Positions 52,966-62,387 of a stretch of DNA of 64,000 nucleotides are shown here, piece after piece; the first letter of the stretch is position 1, and each line of letters begins with the position of its first letter. The stretch comes from Hydrogenophaga intermedia (GTDB taxonomy: Bacteria > Pseudomonadota > Gammaproteobacteria > Burkholderiales > Burkholderiaceae_C), in assembly GCF_023715105.1 (NCBI RefSeq), contig NZ_JAMBNO010000006.1, forward strand, positions 1 to 64,000, written 5' to 3'. The notes under the pieces are model-generated. The model did no database searches, was not told the DNA's origin, and was given only the letters and a program-made list of their open reading frames with translations. The position numbers and the translations under genes were made by a program.

Positions 52966-53820
52966 TCAAGCGGGCCGCACGCCGCGGCATTTCGGGAACT
53001 GTCGACAGCCCCAGAACGACTCGCCCGCCCGGTTGCCTTGCTTGGCCTGCCTGAGCACCATCGCGCCCTTGCAGACGGGGCAGGTCGGCGTTGTGGCCAT
53101 GGCAGGCTCCCGCCGCTCTGCTTCGAAGCCTCGGTGCGATTGCGGCTGGGCGGACTTGCTGACAGCGGCGACCGCCTTGCTCAGTTGCTCGCCGTCGATG
53201 AGGACAATGGGTTTGCCGACCGCAAACTCGATGGCCTCGTGAGTGAACCTTCCCGAAGTCACAACGAAGCCGCCCGCAGCGCCCTCCGCGGTGATGAGGC
53301 CGAACTGTTCGCGTACAACCGACACACCCACACGATAGGTGCGCCACTGCTTGCACTGCACGAGATAGCGCTGCCCCGCCTTGGTTGCGAGCAGGTCAAC
53401 GCCTCCATCGGCGCCTCCGCCGCCGTTCTCGACGACTTGATAGCCCATGCGGTGAAGCGTTTCGCCCACCAGACGCTCGAACTGCGGCCAAGTCATCTGG
53501 TTGAGGCCAGAAGTGCCCGGTGCACTGGCGACCCGCTCAACCAAAGCCGCACCCTCACGGCGCCGTAGAAAGGAGGTGAGTGCGCCCAACAGGAATAGCA
53601 GGGGGACGACGTACTGTCCCGCAACCGCCAGGCCCTTCCAGAGCGAACCGACCATCAGTGAACTCACCTGGTTCGGCTGGACACTCTTTGGCGTTGGCGC
53701 GCTCGCAAATGAGCTGAGCAGCAGATAAGCGACGAGTGCGCACAGAACCGAAACCCACCATGGCAGGCGCGAGATAAGCTGAACCAGTTCGTTGGCTTCT
53801 TTGCGATTTCTTCTTCCCAC
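52966..53820 (-). CDS. Membrane-anchored Mrr-like restriction endonuclease with topoisomerase-type zinc finger
   Basis: A 284-residue protein: two transmembrane helices (22-37, 70-84), an Mrr-type PD-(D/E)XK domain at about 105-215 with E115, D142 and Q155-x-K157 (QCK), and a C-terminal zinc finger (Cys247, Cys250, Cys272, Cys278) as in topoisomerase I. Such REase-zinc-finger proteins are suspected defence or DNA-repair nucleases. GTG 53820 start. It lies 250 bases downstream of the STAND gene, same strand. Confidence 0.85.
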   Translation of the reverse strand: MGRRNRKEANELVQLISRLPWWVSVLCALVAYLLLSSFASAPTPKSVQPNQVSSLMVGSLWKGLAVAGQYVVPLLFLLGALTSFLRRREGAALVERVASAPGTSGLNQMTWPQFERLVGETLHRMGYQVVENGGGGADGGVDLLATKAGQRYLVQCKQWRTYRVGVSVVREQFGLITAEGAAGGFVVTSGRFTHEAIEFAVGKPIVLIDGEQLSKAVAAVSKSAQPQSHRGFEAERREPAMATTPTCPVCKGAMVLRQAKQGNRAGESFWGCRQFPKCRGVRPA

Positions 53821-54072
53821 GTGGACGCTCCCTTGCGCAGCTGTTGAACTGTTCTGACGCCTGAAATGTAGTTGTAGGGCGTCTCAAGTGACGAGTCCGT
53901 GGCCAAAGCTCAGCCAGTGCCCTGAGTTCCTTGAGTGGTGACGCCACTCTATGGGCAGCTGCGCAGCGACTCCAGTCGTTCAGCCGGTCCACCGAGTTCA
54001 CGCTTTCGGCAGGCTACCGGTCACTGACTCGCCCGGACTTGATCCGACGAAAGCCTGCTCCGAGAAGCACGG
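53821..54072. other. Gap with no recognised gene
   Basis: 252 bases between the Mrr-like gene and the STAND gene. Frames are short, and no hairpin-plus-T terminator or clear promoter was found. Confidence 0.5.
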
Positions 54073-56310
54073 CTATCCGCTGACTGGGCCGGTGGACATA
54101 AGCGAGAACATCGACTTGATCTCGGCGTCCGAGATTTCGCCAGCCGCTACCTGCGATCCGGTCTGTTGATATGGATCGCTGTCTTCTTCGCCCTCGCGCA
54201 CTTCGAGAGTCTCGCGGCGACTTTGAATGTCTTGCATCAATGTCGGGCCAATTCGGACGTCATACGTCTTTGCTGCGGAGACAAGCTCTTCGAGGAACGT
54301 TCCGAGTTCTTGAGTGGATGAGATGTCGGAAAGTTTGCCCTCAATTCCACAGATGAGCCCTTGCAGCGCTTTGCGCGCTGAGCTGTGGACCACGCCTTCT
54401 TCCGTCAGTGGCTCAAGTGCGCTAGCAATACTGGTAATGTCGTCGATCGCCAAGTCATCACCAGCATTGGCAAGCATGTTTGCCGCTGCATTTGTCAGGG
54501 CTTCGCGGGCTGGAACAAGAAGTTCATCCGTCCGAAACGGGAGCCGCTTCAACTGCCGCAGAGAAAACAAGCACTCATAGAAATCTCCTGGCTCGATTCC
54601 CTGCAACATCAAATCGTTGACTACCTTGAAAAGAACAGCCTTGATATGGAGACCCGGCAAGTGTTCGCGCATCTCAAGAATGTGCCGCAGTGATGCGATC
54701 GCGGTTGTTCTGTTGTCGCCCTGGACGCGGACCATGGCGGCTAGCCACAGATCCTGTTCGCCGAATTGATCGCGACACTTCGCAATGTTTGTCCTGAAAA
54801 AACTCCATGCGCTTCTGAACTCGTAGATCGTCGAAACGGATCGCACAACGACGGGAAGCAGCTGGTCGTCGATGAAGACACTGCTCAGGAAATCACGAAT
54901 GCCGGGATTCGCGAAGGAAATTTCTTGATCTCCGACCGTAACAAACGATCCGCTCAGTTCCTTCAACCCTGTCCGGAAACGTGAAACTGCATCCGACGAA
55001 GCGATCTGGAACCCTGCGTTTGCGGTGATTCGCTTGAACAGTTGCAGACAGAGATCCATTCCTACATAGGGGCCGGTAAAGAAGGTAGCCCACAACAGAC
55101 ATCTCGCATCTGCGCTCAGGTGCGATCGATACGGCCGCTCCCAGAGTTCCAAAGGGTTGTCCAAAACACGAAGGACAGTGGCCTGGATGGAATCGTCGCC
55201 TACAGAATAGTAGTCTGCGGAAGTCAGCAACTCGATCAAGCGGGGGCTGAAGTTGCGGTGGTCGATCATCGTCAGGAAGAAGTCACCGTCCAGGAGCTTA
55301 GCCTTTTCTTCATCGACCAGATCTGAGAAGTAAATGTGATTGAAGACAACTTTGGCTTTGATGATCCGTGTATAGACCCCAACGTTCAGAATCATTTCGC
55401 TTGCCTCCACTCGTGAAGACGAGAGCTTGTCCGACTGGATCTGCGCTTGGTTGAGCAGGTACAGCCTAGTTGTCAGGATGAAGCGAAGATCCTTGTTGTT
55501 TCGAAGTCGATCCAGGAAAACGGGCAGACGCTGATCCACCTTACCCAACAGCTCGTTGGTCAGACTGATCTGACCCAGGAAATCGTCGAGGAAGATGAGC
55601 CGCTTCTCGCCGGCTGTACTGACGGCCATAGCCTCCTGCAGGTCGTCCACGACAAAGACCTTCCAGTTCTGCTCCATGTGGAGCCAAAGCAGCATGCGGC
55701 CAAGGGTGGTCTTTCCGACACCAGGCTCACCCGTAATGATCAGCGCGCCGCGGTCCTCCAGGATTGCCTCCGCCTCGGCCACACTGGCGTTGTGCACGAA
55801 CTTGGGAACAAGTTGCTTGATGCGGGCCAACTCGGCTTCGGTCCGGTTGTAGACCGCGCTGTGCAAGATTCGCTCAAGGACTTCCGTGCTAGTCAACCAA
55901 AGCTTGAAATGCTGACGCAGCACGTGTGGATGAAGGCCCAGAAGGTTGTTTAGGTCCTCGCGGCCTATGACGTCTCCGGCACTGACCGGCGTGGACGGCA
56001 TCGCTTGAATGATTTTGCGCTTCAGTTCCGGGGTAAGCGATAAGGACGTGACCAGGATGTACCGGCTCGGAGCTAGCTTCAGGACTTTGCTGTCCTCCTT
56101 CATCACTGCCCGAAGAAGGCTTCTTGGCCCGCCCTCCACATGATGTTTGGCCTGCACTACGACATCCTGATCCGCCATAGCGAAGCGGAAGTCGATTCCA
56201 CCATCCTTGCCAGGGCCGAAGCTCTCCATCGTGATGCCCAACTCCGCTTGCAGCAGGTCACGAACGAGCAGTTCGAAATCGATCGGCGACAGAGTGCGAA
56301 AGTCGTACAT
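54073..56310 (-). CDS. PD-(D/E)XK nuclease - STAND NTPase fusion (nSTAND3-like)
   Basis: A 745-residue multidomain protein. Residues 1-60 form a restriction-endonuclease core: E13, FGPGKDGGID with D40, and QAK at 53-55 (VVVQAKHH). A STAND/P-loop NTPase follows with Walker A GEPGVGKT at 195-202 and Walker B LIFLDDF at 239-245, then about 500 residues of helical solenoid typical of sensor domains. This nuclease-STAND order matches anti-phage Avs-like proteins. It lies 4 bases after the AAA_13 gene on the same strand. Low GC relative to neighbours suggests transfer. Confidence 0.85.
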   Translation of the reverse strand: MYDFRTLSPIDFELLVRDLLQAELGITMESFGPGKDGGIDFRFAMADQDVVVQAKHHVEGGPRSLLRAVMKEDSKVLKLAPSRYILVTSLSLTPELKRKIIQAMPSTPVSAGDVIGREDLNNLLGLHPHVLRQHFKLWLTSTEVLERILHSAVYNRTEAELARIKQLVPKFVHNASVAEAEAILEDRGALIITGEPGVGKTTLGRMLLWLHMEQNWKVFVVDDLQEAMAVSTAGEKRLIFLDDFLGQISLTNELLGKVDQRLPVFLDRLRNNKDLRFILTTRLYLLNQAQIQSDKLSSSRVEASEMILNVGVYTRIIKAKVVFNHIYFSDLVDEEKAKLLDGDFFLTMIDHRNFSPRLIELLTSADYYSVGDDSIQATVLRVLDNPLELWERPYRSHLSADARCLLWATFFTGPYVGMDLCLQLFKRITANAGFQIASSDAVSRFRTGLKELSGSFVTVGDQEISFANPGIRDFLSSVFIDDQLLPVVVRSVSTIYEFRSAWSFFRTNIAKCRDQFGEQDLWLAAMVRVQGDNRTTAIASLRHILEMREHLPGLHIKAVLFKVVNDLMLQGIEPGDFYECLFSLRQLKRLPFRTDELLVPAREALTNAAANMLANAGDDLAIDDITSIASALEPLTEEGVVHSSARKALQGLICGIEGKLSDISSTQELGTFLEELVSAAKTYDVRIGPTLMQDIQSRRETLEVREGEEDSDPYQQTGSQVAAGEISDAEIKSMFSLMSTGPVSG

Positions 56311-56314
56311 GTCG

Positions 56315-58579
56315 TCAAGCCTGAGTGGCCGAGATCAGGGAGTCCATATGGCGCTTGTCAGTCTCGGTGATGGCATCTATCAGGTCCTTGACCGCATGCT
56401 CGAGGTCGAAGATCAGTTCGTTGTTTCCGGCGAGCCGGTCCAGCGTGTTGCCGTGGCTGAAGTAATGGAAGATCTTCAGGATCCGCTTCGCACGCTCGAC
56501 ACCGAACAGAATCTCGGCTCGCTCGTCGACTTGTTCCGACTCTTTCGGCCCAGGAAGCCTGGAGTACGTATAGAGTTCGATGAAGCGCCTCATGGCGTTC
56601 GGCAACAGCATCAGTACTTCGTGGACGGTCTTGTCGGGTGCCTTGTAGAAGCGATGGATGACCTCAAACAGGAAATGGTATTCAGACTGATAGCGTGAGA
56701 GCGAGGCCGGCATGTCTTCCAGCGTTGAGGACTTCTCGGCAATCCTTCTGATCAGATATAGCCGCGCTCCTTTGTTGCTCGCCGCTGGCTTGATCTCTCT
56801 GAGCAGGTTGAAGAACTCGAAGTTGTGCGTGGAGATGAAAAGTTGCTTGCAGGTGGTCTGCCAAGGCGCGTTCTTGTCCTGCTGCTTGAAGAACAGCGCT
56901 CGGATGGCGGCGGTCACCTGAAAGATGTGATTGGCGTCGAGACTTGAGATGGGATCGTCGATGTAGACGATGGTCTCCTTGAATTCCGCGGGCTTGATTT
57001 CCTGTAGCTTTGTCAGGAAGTACGAGAAGGCAATGGCCGTTCGCTCTCCGTCGCTCAGGTTCTTAGCAACGGTCCCCGTCTTCCGGACTAGTTGAAAGCG
57101 GTCCTGGCCAGCCGCATCTTTGACGACCTGGATCTGAACGGCCTCGCTTCCCAGCATGGATGCCAGGCGTTCGTTTATCTTTTCCCGGCCTTGTTGTGCC
57201 TGACTGATCTGAGCCTGAAGACTACTGATCTCCGGCCGTACCCTTGCAGCATAGGCTTTCAGACGTTCGGACCGATTGGCGAGTCGAGTCTTCTTTTGCT
57301 CCAGGCCGGTGGTAGCTTGGTCGTCAACGAATTGCTGGACGTAGTGGTATCGGGCCTGTCTCGAAGCATCGGCTCTGGCCTTCGTGAAGTTCGAGGCCAA
57401 CTCGTTGTTTTGCTTGATGACGAGGTTGACTGCGGCAGCGGCGTCCTTGATACCCTTTTCGAGGCCAGCAGCCAATGGCGTAGGCGTCATGGCCTTGCGG
57501 GGGTCATCCGCCTTGCGTTGCACTTCGTCTGCGAGTTTCCTTGCAGCTTGGTTGAATGCGTCGATGGCTGCGGGCAGCGCTTCAATGGCGGCGGTATAGG
57601 CTCCACGAAACTGAGCATTGAGTTCGGCTGCCTTGGGCCAACTCAGGCTGAAAACAGCCTCCTTCACACGCGCAAGAAGTCCATCCACCAGCTCCTTGTG
57701 GTCAGCCAGATCCTTCGAAAAGTGCACACGAAACGCTTCGAGGCGATCCTGGGATAGATCGTTTCCGCAGAACTCGCACGTTCCCGCGCCAGTGTGTAGG
57801 TTCAGGCCGCCGTGGACCCAGCGCTCAACGGCGGGATTCTCCTCAAGGTGTTTGATCGTGTTGGAGAAGCTCGGCGTTGCTGCCAGAACTGTTACGGCTT
57901 CCTTGTGGAGATCCTCGATCGACGGAGCAGCGCACAGTTCCTCCACCGTACTCGGCTTCTTGGAGTCAGGGGTCAGCGCGAGTTCGACGGCATCAGCGAG
58001 TTCCTTCTCCGAAAGAAACTGGGAGTCAAGAACGCCGACTGCGACGATGTCCTGGGCGAGATGTGTGGCCGTGTAGGGGTCAACCTTCAGATGTTGGCGG
58101 ATGAACTTCGCAGTCTCGGTCTTGGCCTGCGCGATCCGCATCTTCAGTTCTTCGAACGTGCCGTCCAGTTTGCGCTGGACCTCCTCCGAGCGCTTGATCC
58201 GCTTGCTTAGCGCATCGATCTTCCTTTGGGCTTCCTCGGATTCCTTGCCGAGCAGCAGGATGGGGTTGAAGTTCCCGCCATCGAAGTGCAGATTGGCGCG
58301 GACGAAGTCCGAATTGAAGACCCGAACAGACAGATTGCACCGACTGAAGTTTTTCTCTGTGATCGAATCATCGGTAGTACCAAGCGTGAATTCGCATCCG
58401 GATAAATCTGGATTGGCCGCTTTGGTTTCAAGCTGAGCGAACAGTCGGGACAGGGTGGTCTTCCCGGAATAGTTCCAGCCGTAGATGAGATTCTTGATCC
58501 CGAAGTCGTGCGTGCCAGCGGGCTTGCTATAGCTTTGATAGACGCCGAGTCCCTTGATCTTCTCGATGCTCTTCAGCAT
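56315..58579 (-). CDS. AAA_13 ATPase, PrrC/RloC-like, with CxxC hook
   Basis: A 754-residue SMC/ABC-like ATPase. Walker A GWNYSGKTT at 34-42, long coiled coils, a CxxC pair Cys268-Cys271 (CEFCGND) that could form a zinc hook between two subunits, the signature LSDGE (508-512), Walker B IVYIDD (537-542) and His loop STHN. C-terminal candidate nuclease residues: R664, E668, and H705 or H709, resembling the R-E-H triad of anticodon nucleases. No hsdRMS genes accompany it; its partner is the STAND gene 4 bases downstream. Confidence 0.85.
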   Translation of the reverse strand: MLKSIEKIKGLGVYQSYSKPAGTHDFGIKNLIYGWNYSGKTTLSRLFAQLETKAANPDLSGCEFTLGTTDDSITEKNFSRCNLSVRVFNSDFVRANLHFDGGNFNPILLLGKESEEAQRKIDALSKRIKRSEEVQRKLDGTFEELKMRIAQAKTETAKFIRQHLKVDPYTATHLAQDIVAVGVLDSQFLSEKELADAVELALTPDSKKPSTVEELCAAPSIEDLHKEAVTVLAATPSFSNTIKHLEENPAVERWVHGGLNLHTGAGTCEFCGNDLSQDRLEAFRVHFSKDLADHKELVDGLLARVKEAVFSLSWPKAAELNAQFRGAYTAAIEALPAAIDAFNQAARKLADEVQRKADDPRKAMTPTPLAAGLEKGIKDAAAAVNLVIKQNNELASNFTKARADASRQARYHYVQQFVDDQATTGLEQKKTRLANRSERLKAYAARVRPEISSLQAQISQAQQGREKINERLASMLGSEAVQIQVVKDAAGQDRFQLVRKTGTVAKNLSDGERTAIAFSYFLTKLQEIKPAEFKETIVYIDDPISSLDANHIFQVTAAIRALFFKQQDKNAPWQTTCKQLFISTHNFEFFNLLREIKPAASNKGARLYLIRRIAEKSSTLEDMPASLSRYQSEYHFLFEVIHRFYKAPDKTVHEVLMLLPNAMRRFIELYTYSRLPGPKESEQVDERAEILFGVERAKRILKIFHYFSHGNTLDRLAGNNELIFDLEHAVKDLIDAITETDKRHMDSLISATQA

Positions 58580-58707
58580 GTCTTCTCTCTGATATTGGAC
58601 TCAAGACTACCGAAATCGTCTGGAGACCCCACGTTGCGAAAGTGAAGGTTCGCTTCATGAGCTGTGCCAATGTTCATTGTGTACCGGCGAGCGTCGCACA
58701 CCAGTCT

Positions 58708-59349
58708 TCATCGGTCATTCTCGATCACCGACCCCGCCAGCTTCGCTGCCAACACGCCCATCATGACTCCAGACAGCCTGTCAATCCACACTTTGCAGCG
58801 CACATAGACAGCCTGAGCGCCGTCAGACGAGAGAATCAAGGCGACAGTCGCGTACCAGCCTGCCTCGATGGCAAACACCAGTATGGCCACCAGTAGGTGG
58901 AACTCGATGCCGGGCGAGGAGGGAAGCAGCGCCGCAAAGACGCTGGCGTAGACGATGACGGTCTTGGGATTGCTGATCTGGGTGAAGAAGCCAAGCAAAA
59001 AGTGTCGCGTCGACGCAGTCGAGCGTCCGGTCGACAAGGGGATCTGGATCTCCAGCGGCTGTTTGGCGCCTTGCCAAAGCCGGAACGCGAGATAGCCGAG
59101 GTAGGCCGCTCCTGCCAGCTTCAACGCGGCGAAAACCTTGGGCGCTGCGGCGAGTGTTGCGCTCAGCCCGAGCAGAGCGCCCACAGCAAAGATCAGGCCA
59201 CCCAGTCCCATGCCCAGCGCCGCTTGCAAGCCCGCGCGCCGGCCACCCGACGCTGCTGACCGCGCGACCATGATGAAACTGGGTCCTGGGCTGGCGGCTC
59301 CGATGAGCAGGGCGATGCCGATGGCAAGCAACGAGGCGGCTTCATTCAT
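58708..59349 (-). CDS. LysE/RhtB-family amino-acid exporter
   Basis: A 213-residue inner-membrane exporter with about 6 helices. The motif GAASPGPSFIMVARSAASGG (family G-x-x-x-PGP) and LGYLAFRLW are typical, as is FFTQISNPKTVIVYASVFAA. ATG 59349 is used; the frame extends upstream without natural protein. Likely exports a basic or neutral amino acid or homoserine-lactone-like compound. It opens the metabolic block after the defence genes. Confidence 0.92.
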   Translation of the reverse strand: MNEAASLLAIGIALLIGAASPGPSFIMVARSAASGGRRAGLQAALGMGLGGLIFAVGALLGLSATLAAAPKVFAALKLAGAAYLGYLAFRLWQGAKQPLEIQIPLSTGRSTASTRHFLLGFFTQISNPKTVIVYASVFAALLPSSPGIEFHLLVAILVFAIEAGWYATVALILSSDGAQAVYVRCKVWIDRLSGVMMGVLAAKLAGSVIENDR

Positions 59350-59555
59350 GTCGTCTGTGTGTTCTGGCGCTGAACCTCGGCGGCACTTTCCGCGGTTTTG
59401 TGCAAATCCGGCGGCGTTCGTTGCTGTCGAATTGCGTCCCATGCTGGCTTCGAGGCGCATCCTGTGCAACGAACATCCCAACCAGCAGTAGGACAAGGTT
59501 TCAACGCTGAGCTGCAAGCCGCGCGCAGCATTGCTCAGATCACCGGATTCAGGCC

Positions 59556-60422
59556 ATGAAGCTCTATCGTGCAGCGGCGTTCTCATCAGGCGGCAAAGGC
59601 GGCAACCCGGCCGGCGTGGCCGTCTGCAGCAGGGCGCTTTCCGAATCGACCATGCAAGCCCTGGCGCGGGATGTCGGTTATTCCGAGGTCGCTTTCCTCC
59701 ACCCGGAGGGCGGGTCGTGGCGGGTGCGCTACTTTGCGCCCGAGATCGAGATTCCCTTCTGCGGACACGCCACGATCGCGGCCGGGGCCATTCTCGGGCT
59801 CAACCACGGTGTGGGTCAGTACGACCTGAAGACCAACTTTGCCAGCGTTCCCGTGGTGGCTTCCATGTCCAGCACGGGTTGGATGGCCCGGTTCGTGTCA
59901 CCCCGTACCTTCACCCGTGAGATGGCATTGACGTATGTCGAACGCCTGCGGGCTTGCTTTGGCCTGGTACCTGACGATCTTGACGCGGGATTGCCGCCGC
60001 GATTGATGAACGCTGGCGCCAACCATGCGCTCATCGCCTTGCGTTCCAGGCGTCGGCTCTCGCACATGGGCTATGCGTTCAACGAGTTGTTGCATGTCAA
60101 GCGAGAGCTCGATCTGGCTACCGTGACGCTCGTGTACCGTGAGAGCGACGATGTGTTCCATGCCCGAAACCCCTTCGCCGCGGGTGGTGTGTACGAAGAC
60201 CCGGCCACTGGCGCGGCTGCTGCTGCGCTGGCCGGGTACTTGCGTGACCTCGGCATCAAACGCAGCGGATCGCTGCGCATCATCCAGGGCGAGGACATGG
60301 GCCGGCGCAGCGAAATCTTTGTCGACTACGACGCCGCACGCGGAACCGGTGTCCGGATTGCCGGTGAAGTGTCCGTGTGGGGAAGCAGCGAGCTCGATGC
60401 GCGCCTGATGGCTGTGGATTGA
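59556..60422 (+). CDS. PhzF-like isomerase/epimerase
   Basis: A 288-residue PhzF-fold protein (two diaminopimelate-epimerase-like halves): starts MKLYRAAAFSSGGKGGNPAG, catalytic Glu in VGYSEVAFL, FCGHATIAAGA and ARNPFAAGGVYEDPATGAAA. Homologues isomerise small metabolites; phenazine synthesis is unlikely because no phz genes are near. No operon neighbour on its strand. Confidence 0.92.
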   Translation: MKLYRAAAFSSGGKGGNPAGVAVCSRALSESTMQALARDVGYSEVAFLHPEGGSWRVRYFAPEIEIPFCGHATIAAGAILGLNHGVGQYDLKTNFASVPVVASMSSTGWMARFVSPRTFTREMALTYVERLRACFGLVPDDLDAGLPPRLMNAGANHALIALRSRRRLSHMGYAFNELLHVKRELDLATVTLVYRESDDVFHARNPFAAGGVYEDPATGAAAAALAGYLRDLGIKRSGSLRIIQGEDMGRRSEIFVDYDAARGTGVRIAGEVSVWGSSELDARLMAVD

Positions 60423-60469
60423 CACCTGCCTCCGAGTGAAGGATCAAGCCCGCAGCATGCAGCAGTTGC

Positions 60470-61396
60470 TCATGATCGCGGCTGGTGGAAGACCACGGTC
60501 AGCACGCCCAGCATCACCGCGGTCACCCCGGCCAGGGTCGTGATCGAAGGGATCTCCCGGATCAGGAAGATGCCCAGCACAGCAGTGAGCGCGGGGCACA
60601 GCGCGCCGATCACCGCGGCACGCGTGGCGCCCAGGCGCTTCACGGCCTCCGAGAACAGCCAGAGTGCCAGGATGGACACCGCGATGCCTTGGGCGGCCAC
60701 CTGGGTGATCACTTCCTGCATGGGGGCGAGAGCCAGCTTTGGATTCATCCACAGCAGGTAAACAGGGGTGAACGCGGCAGCAGAGACCACGTTGACGAGC
60801 GCTGTTGCCACCCAGGGCGAGACGCCCGAGTTCCGCTGCGAAACGGTGTATGCGGCAAAGAGGAAGCCGGCAAAGAGGAACAGGGCGTCGCCGCGCCACT
60901 CACCGGACTGGCGATTGAACACCACGGAATGGCCGCCGATGAACAGGATGCCCATCAGCACCAGCACCATGCCGTACACCTGCCTGCGAGACAGGTGCTG
61001 CCCATAGAGGGTGGACGAGAGAATCGCCACGAACACGGGCATGGTGCCGATCATCAGCGTGGCCACGTGCGACGCTGGCGCGTACTGCATGCCGGTGGAC
61101 GTCGACAGCATGAAGGGCGCGCCCGCCCCCGTCACCATGGCCACCAGAAGCAATGGCCGAACGCCGCGCAGTTGATGGCGGCCGAGCCAGAGGACAGGCA
61201 GCAACAGCAGCCCGGACACCGCGAAGCGAAGAAAGGTCACGTCGCCTGGCCCCAGCGAACCGGTCACCGCGTGCCGGGTGGCGATAGCCCAGGTGGACCA
61301 GATCAATGCCGTCAACAGCCCGCATGCGACGCCGATACCGGTTGCAGAGAGCCACGCCACGGAGGTGGTGCCGGCGGCAGGTTGAAGTTGGGCCAT
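60470..61396 (-). CDS. EamA/DMT-family transporter
   Basis: A 308-residue 10-helix EamA transporter with two repeat units: LLTALIWSTWAIATRHAVTG (first EamA start) and FLFAAYTVSQRNSGVSPWVA (second). Typical efflux carrier for amino acids or metabolites. Start ATG 61396. It lies downstream of a second, only distantly similar EamA gene on the same strand; they may be co-expressed. Confidence 0.9.
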   Translation of the reverse strand: MAQLQPAAGTTSVAWLSATGIGVACGLLTALIWSTWAIATRHAVTGSLGPGDVTFLRFAVSGLLLLPVLWLGRHQLRGVRPLLLVAMVTGAGAPFMLSTSTGMQYAPASHVATLMIGTMPVFVAILSSTLYGQHLSRRQVYGMVLVLMGILFIGGHSVVFNRQSGEWRGDALFLFAGFLFAAYTVSQRNSGVSPWVATALVNVVSAAAFTPVYLLWMNPKLALAPMQEVITQVAAQGIAVSILALWLFSEAVKRLGATRAAVIGALCPALTAVLGIFLIREIPSITTLAGVTAVMLGVLTVVFHQPRS

Positions 61397-61481
61397 CGCT
61401 TGGTGCCTGAAGAGGATGGCCCACTGTCGTTGGGAACACGGACTTCAGCAGGAAAGCTGTTGTACTCGCGTGGACGCAGAT

Positions 61482-62387
61482 TCAGGTGCGCTTTGTGGAC
61501 GGGTGCTGGCGCGGCTTGACAACGATGAGCACCAGGCCCATCAGGATGAGCGGTATGGCGATGAAACTGACGGCATCCAACCGTTCGCCTGCCATGGCGG
61601 CGCCGATGCCCACTGCGATGACCGGATTGACGAAAGCGTTGCTTCCGGCCAGCGGCGCGCTCACATTGCGGACCAGCCAGAGATAGGCGGTGTAGGTGAG
61701 GAGGGTGCCGAAAACGAGCAGGTAGGCCCAGGCCCACCACACCGACGCTTGATGCACAGCGGTCAGCCGCGCCACCGCGTCGCTTTCGAAGACGAGTCCC
61801 ACGGCAATGCCGGCGAACCCGCCACTCAGCCACTGAAGCGCAGAGGCCAGTGCCATGGGGGGCATGTCGGACCGTCTCACCCAGTAGGAACCGGCAGCCC
61901 ACAGCATGGGCGACAGGACGGCCATGCCTGCGCCCAAGGGAGCAACGTGAAGATTTTCGTCAAGCAGCAGCAGACCTGCGCCCGCGATGCCGAGCAGGAT
62001 GCCGACCCAACCCATGGCGTGGGTCCGTTCTCCGCCCCAATGGGCGAGAAGCGTTAGCCACAGCGGCATGGTGGCGATGATGCAGGCCACCAGGCCCGTG
62101 GCAACCCCTTGCGCAATGGCGAGAACCGCCAGTGCAAAGCTTGCGAAGGACATGACGGTCCCGGCAACGATGCAGTTGATTGCCTGCCGCATGCTCAGTG
62201 TGCGCAGCCCCGAAGTGCCGGCAAAGACCAGCATGATCAAGCCCGCCGCGGCGAAACGTACCCCGGTCATGAAGACCGGCGGTATGCCTTGAACAGCAAG
62301 CAAGGTTGCGTAGTGGGTAGTCCCCCAGACCACATAGACGGTCAACAGTGCGAGGGCCACCTTCCAGCGCGCACAGATCGCCGTCAT
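61482..62387 (-). CDS. EamA/DMT-family transporter
   Basis: A 301-residue EamA transporter with two half-repeats: ALALLTVYVVWGTTHYATLL and LSPMLWAAGSYWVRRSDMPP. ATG 62387 overlaps the stop of the gene upstream (ATGA). The starting frame at 62645 belongs to the complement of that gene. Substrate unknown. Confidence 0.9.
   Translation of the reverse strand: MTAICARWKVALALLTVYVVWGTTHYATLLAVQGIPPVFMTGVRFAAAGLIMLVFAGTSGLRTLSMRQAINCIVAGTVMSFASFALAVLAIAQGVATGLVACIIATMPLWLTLLAHWGGERTHAMGWVGILLGIAGAGLLLLDENLHVAPLGAGMAVLSPMLWAAGSYWVRRSDMPPMALASALQWLSGGFAGIAVGLVFESDAVARLTAVHQASVWWAWAYLLVFGTLLTYTAYLWLVRNVSAPLAGSNAFVNPVIAVGIGAAMAGERLDAVSFIAIPLILMGLVLIVVKPRQHPSTKRT

Noticed and set aside
54073-58579. Type I restriction system with PrrC
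   Set aside because: No hsdR, hsdM or hsdS gene lies within reach on either side.
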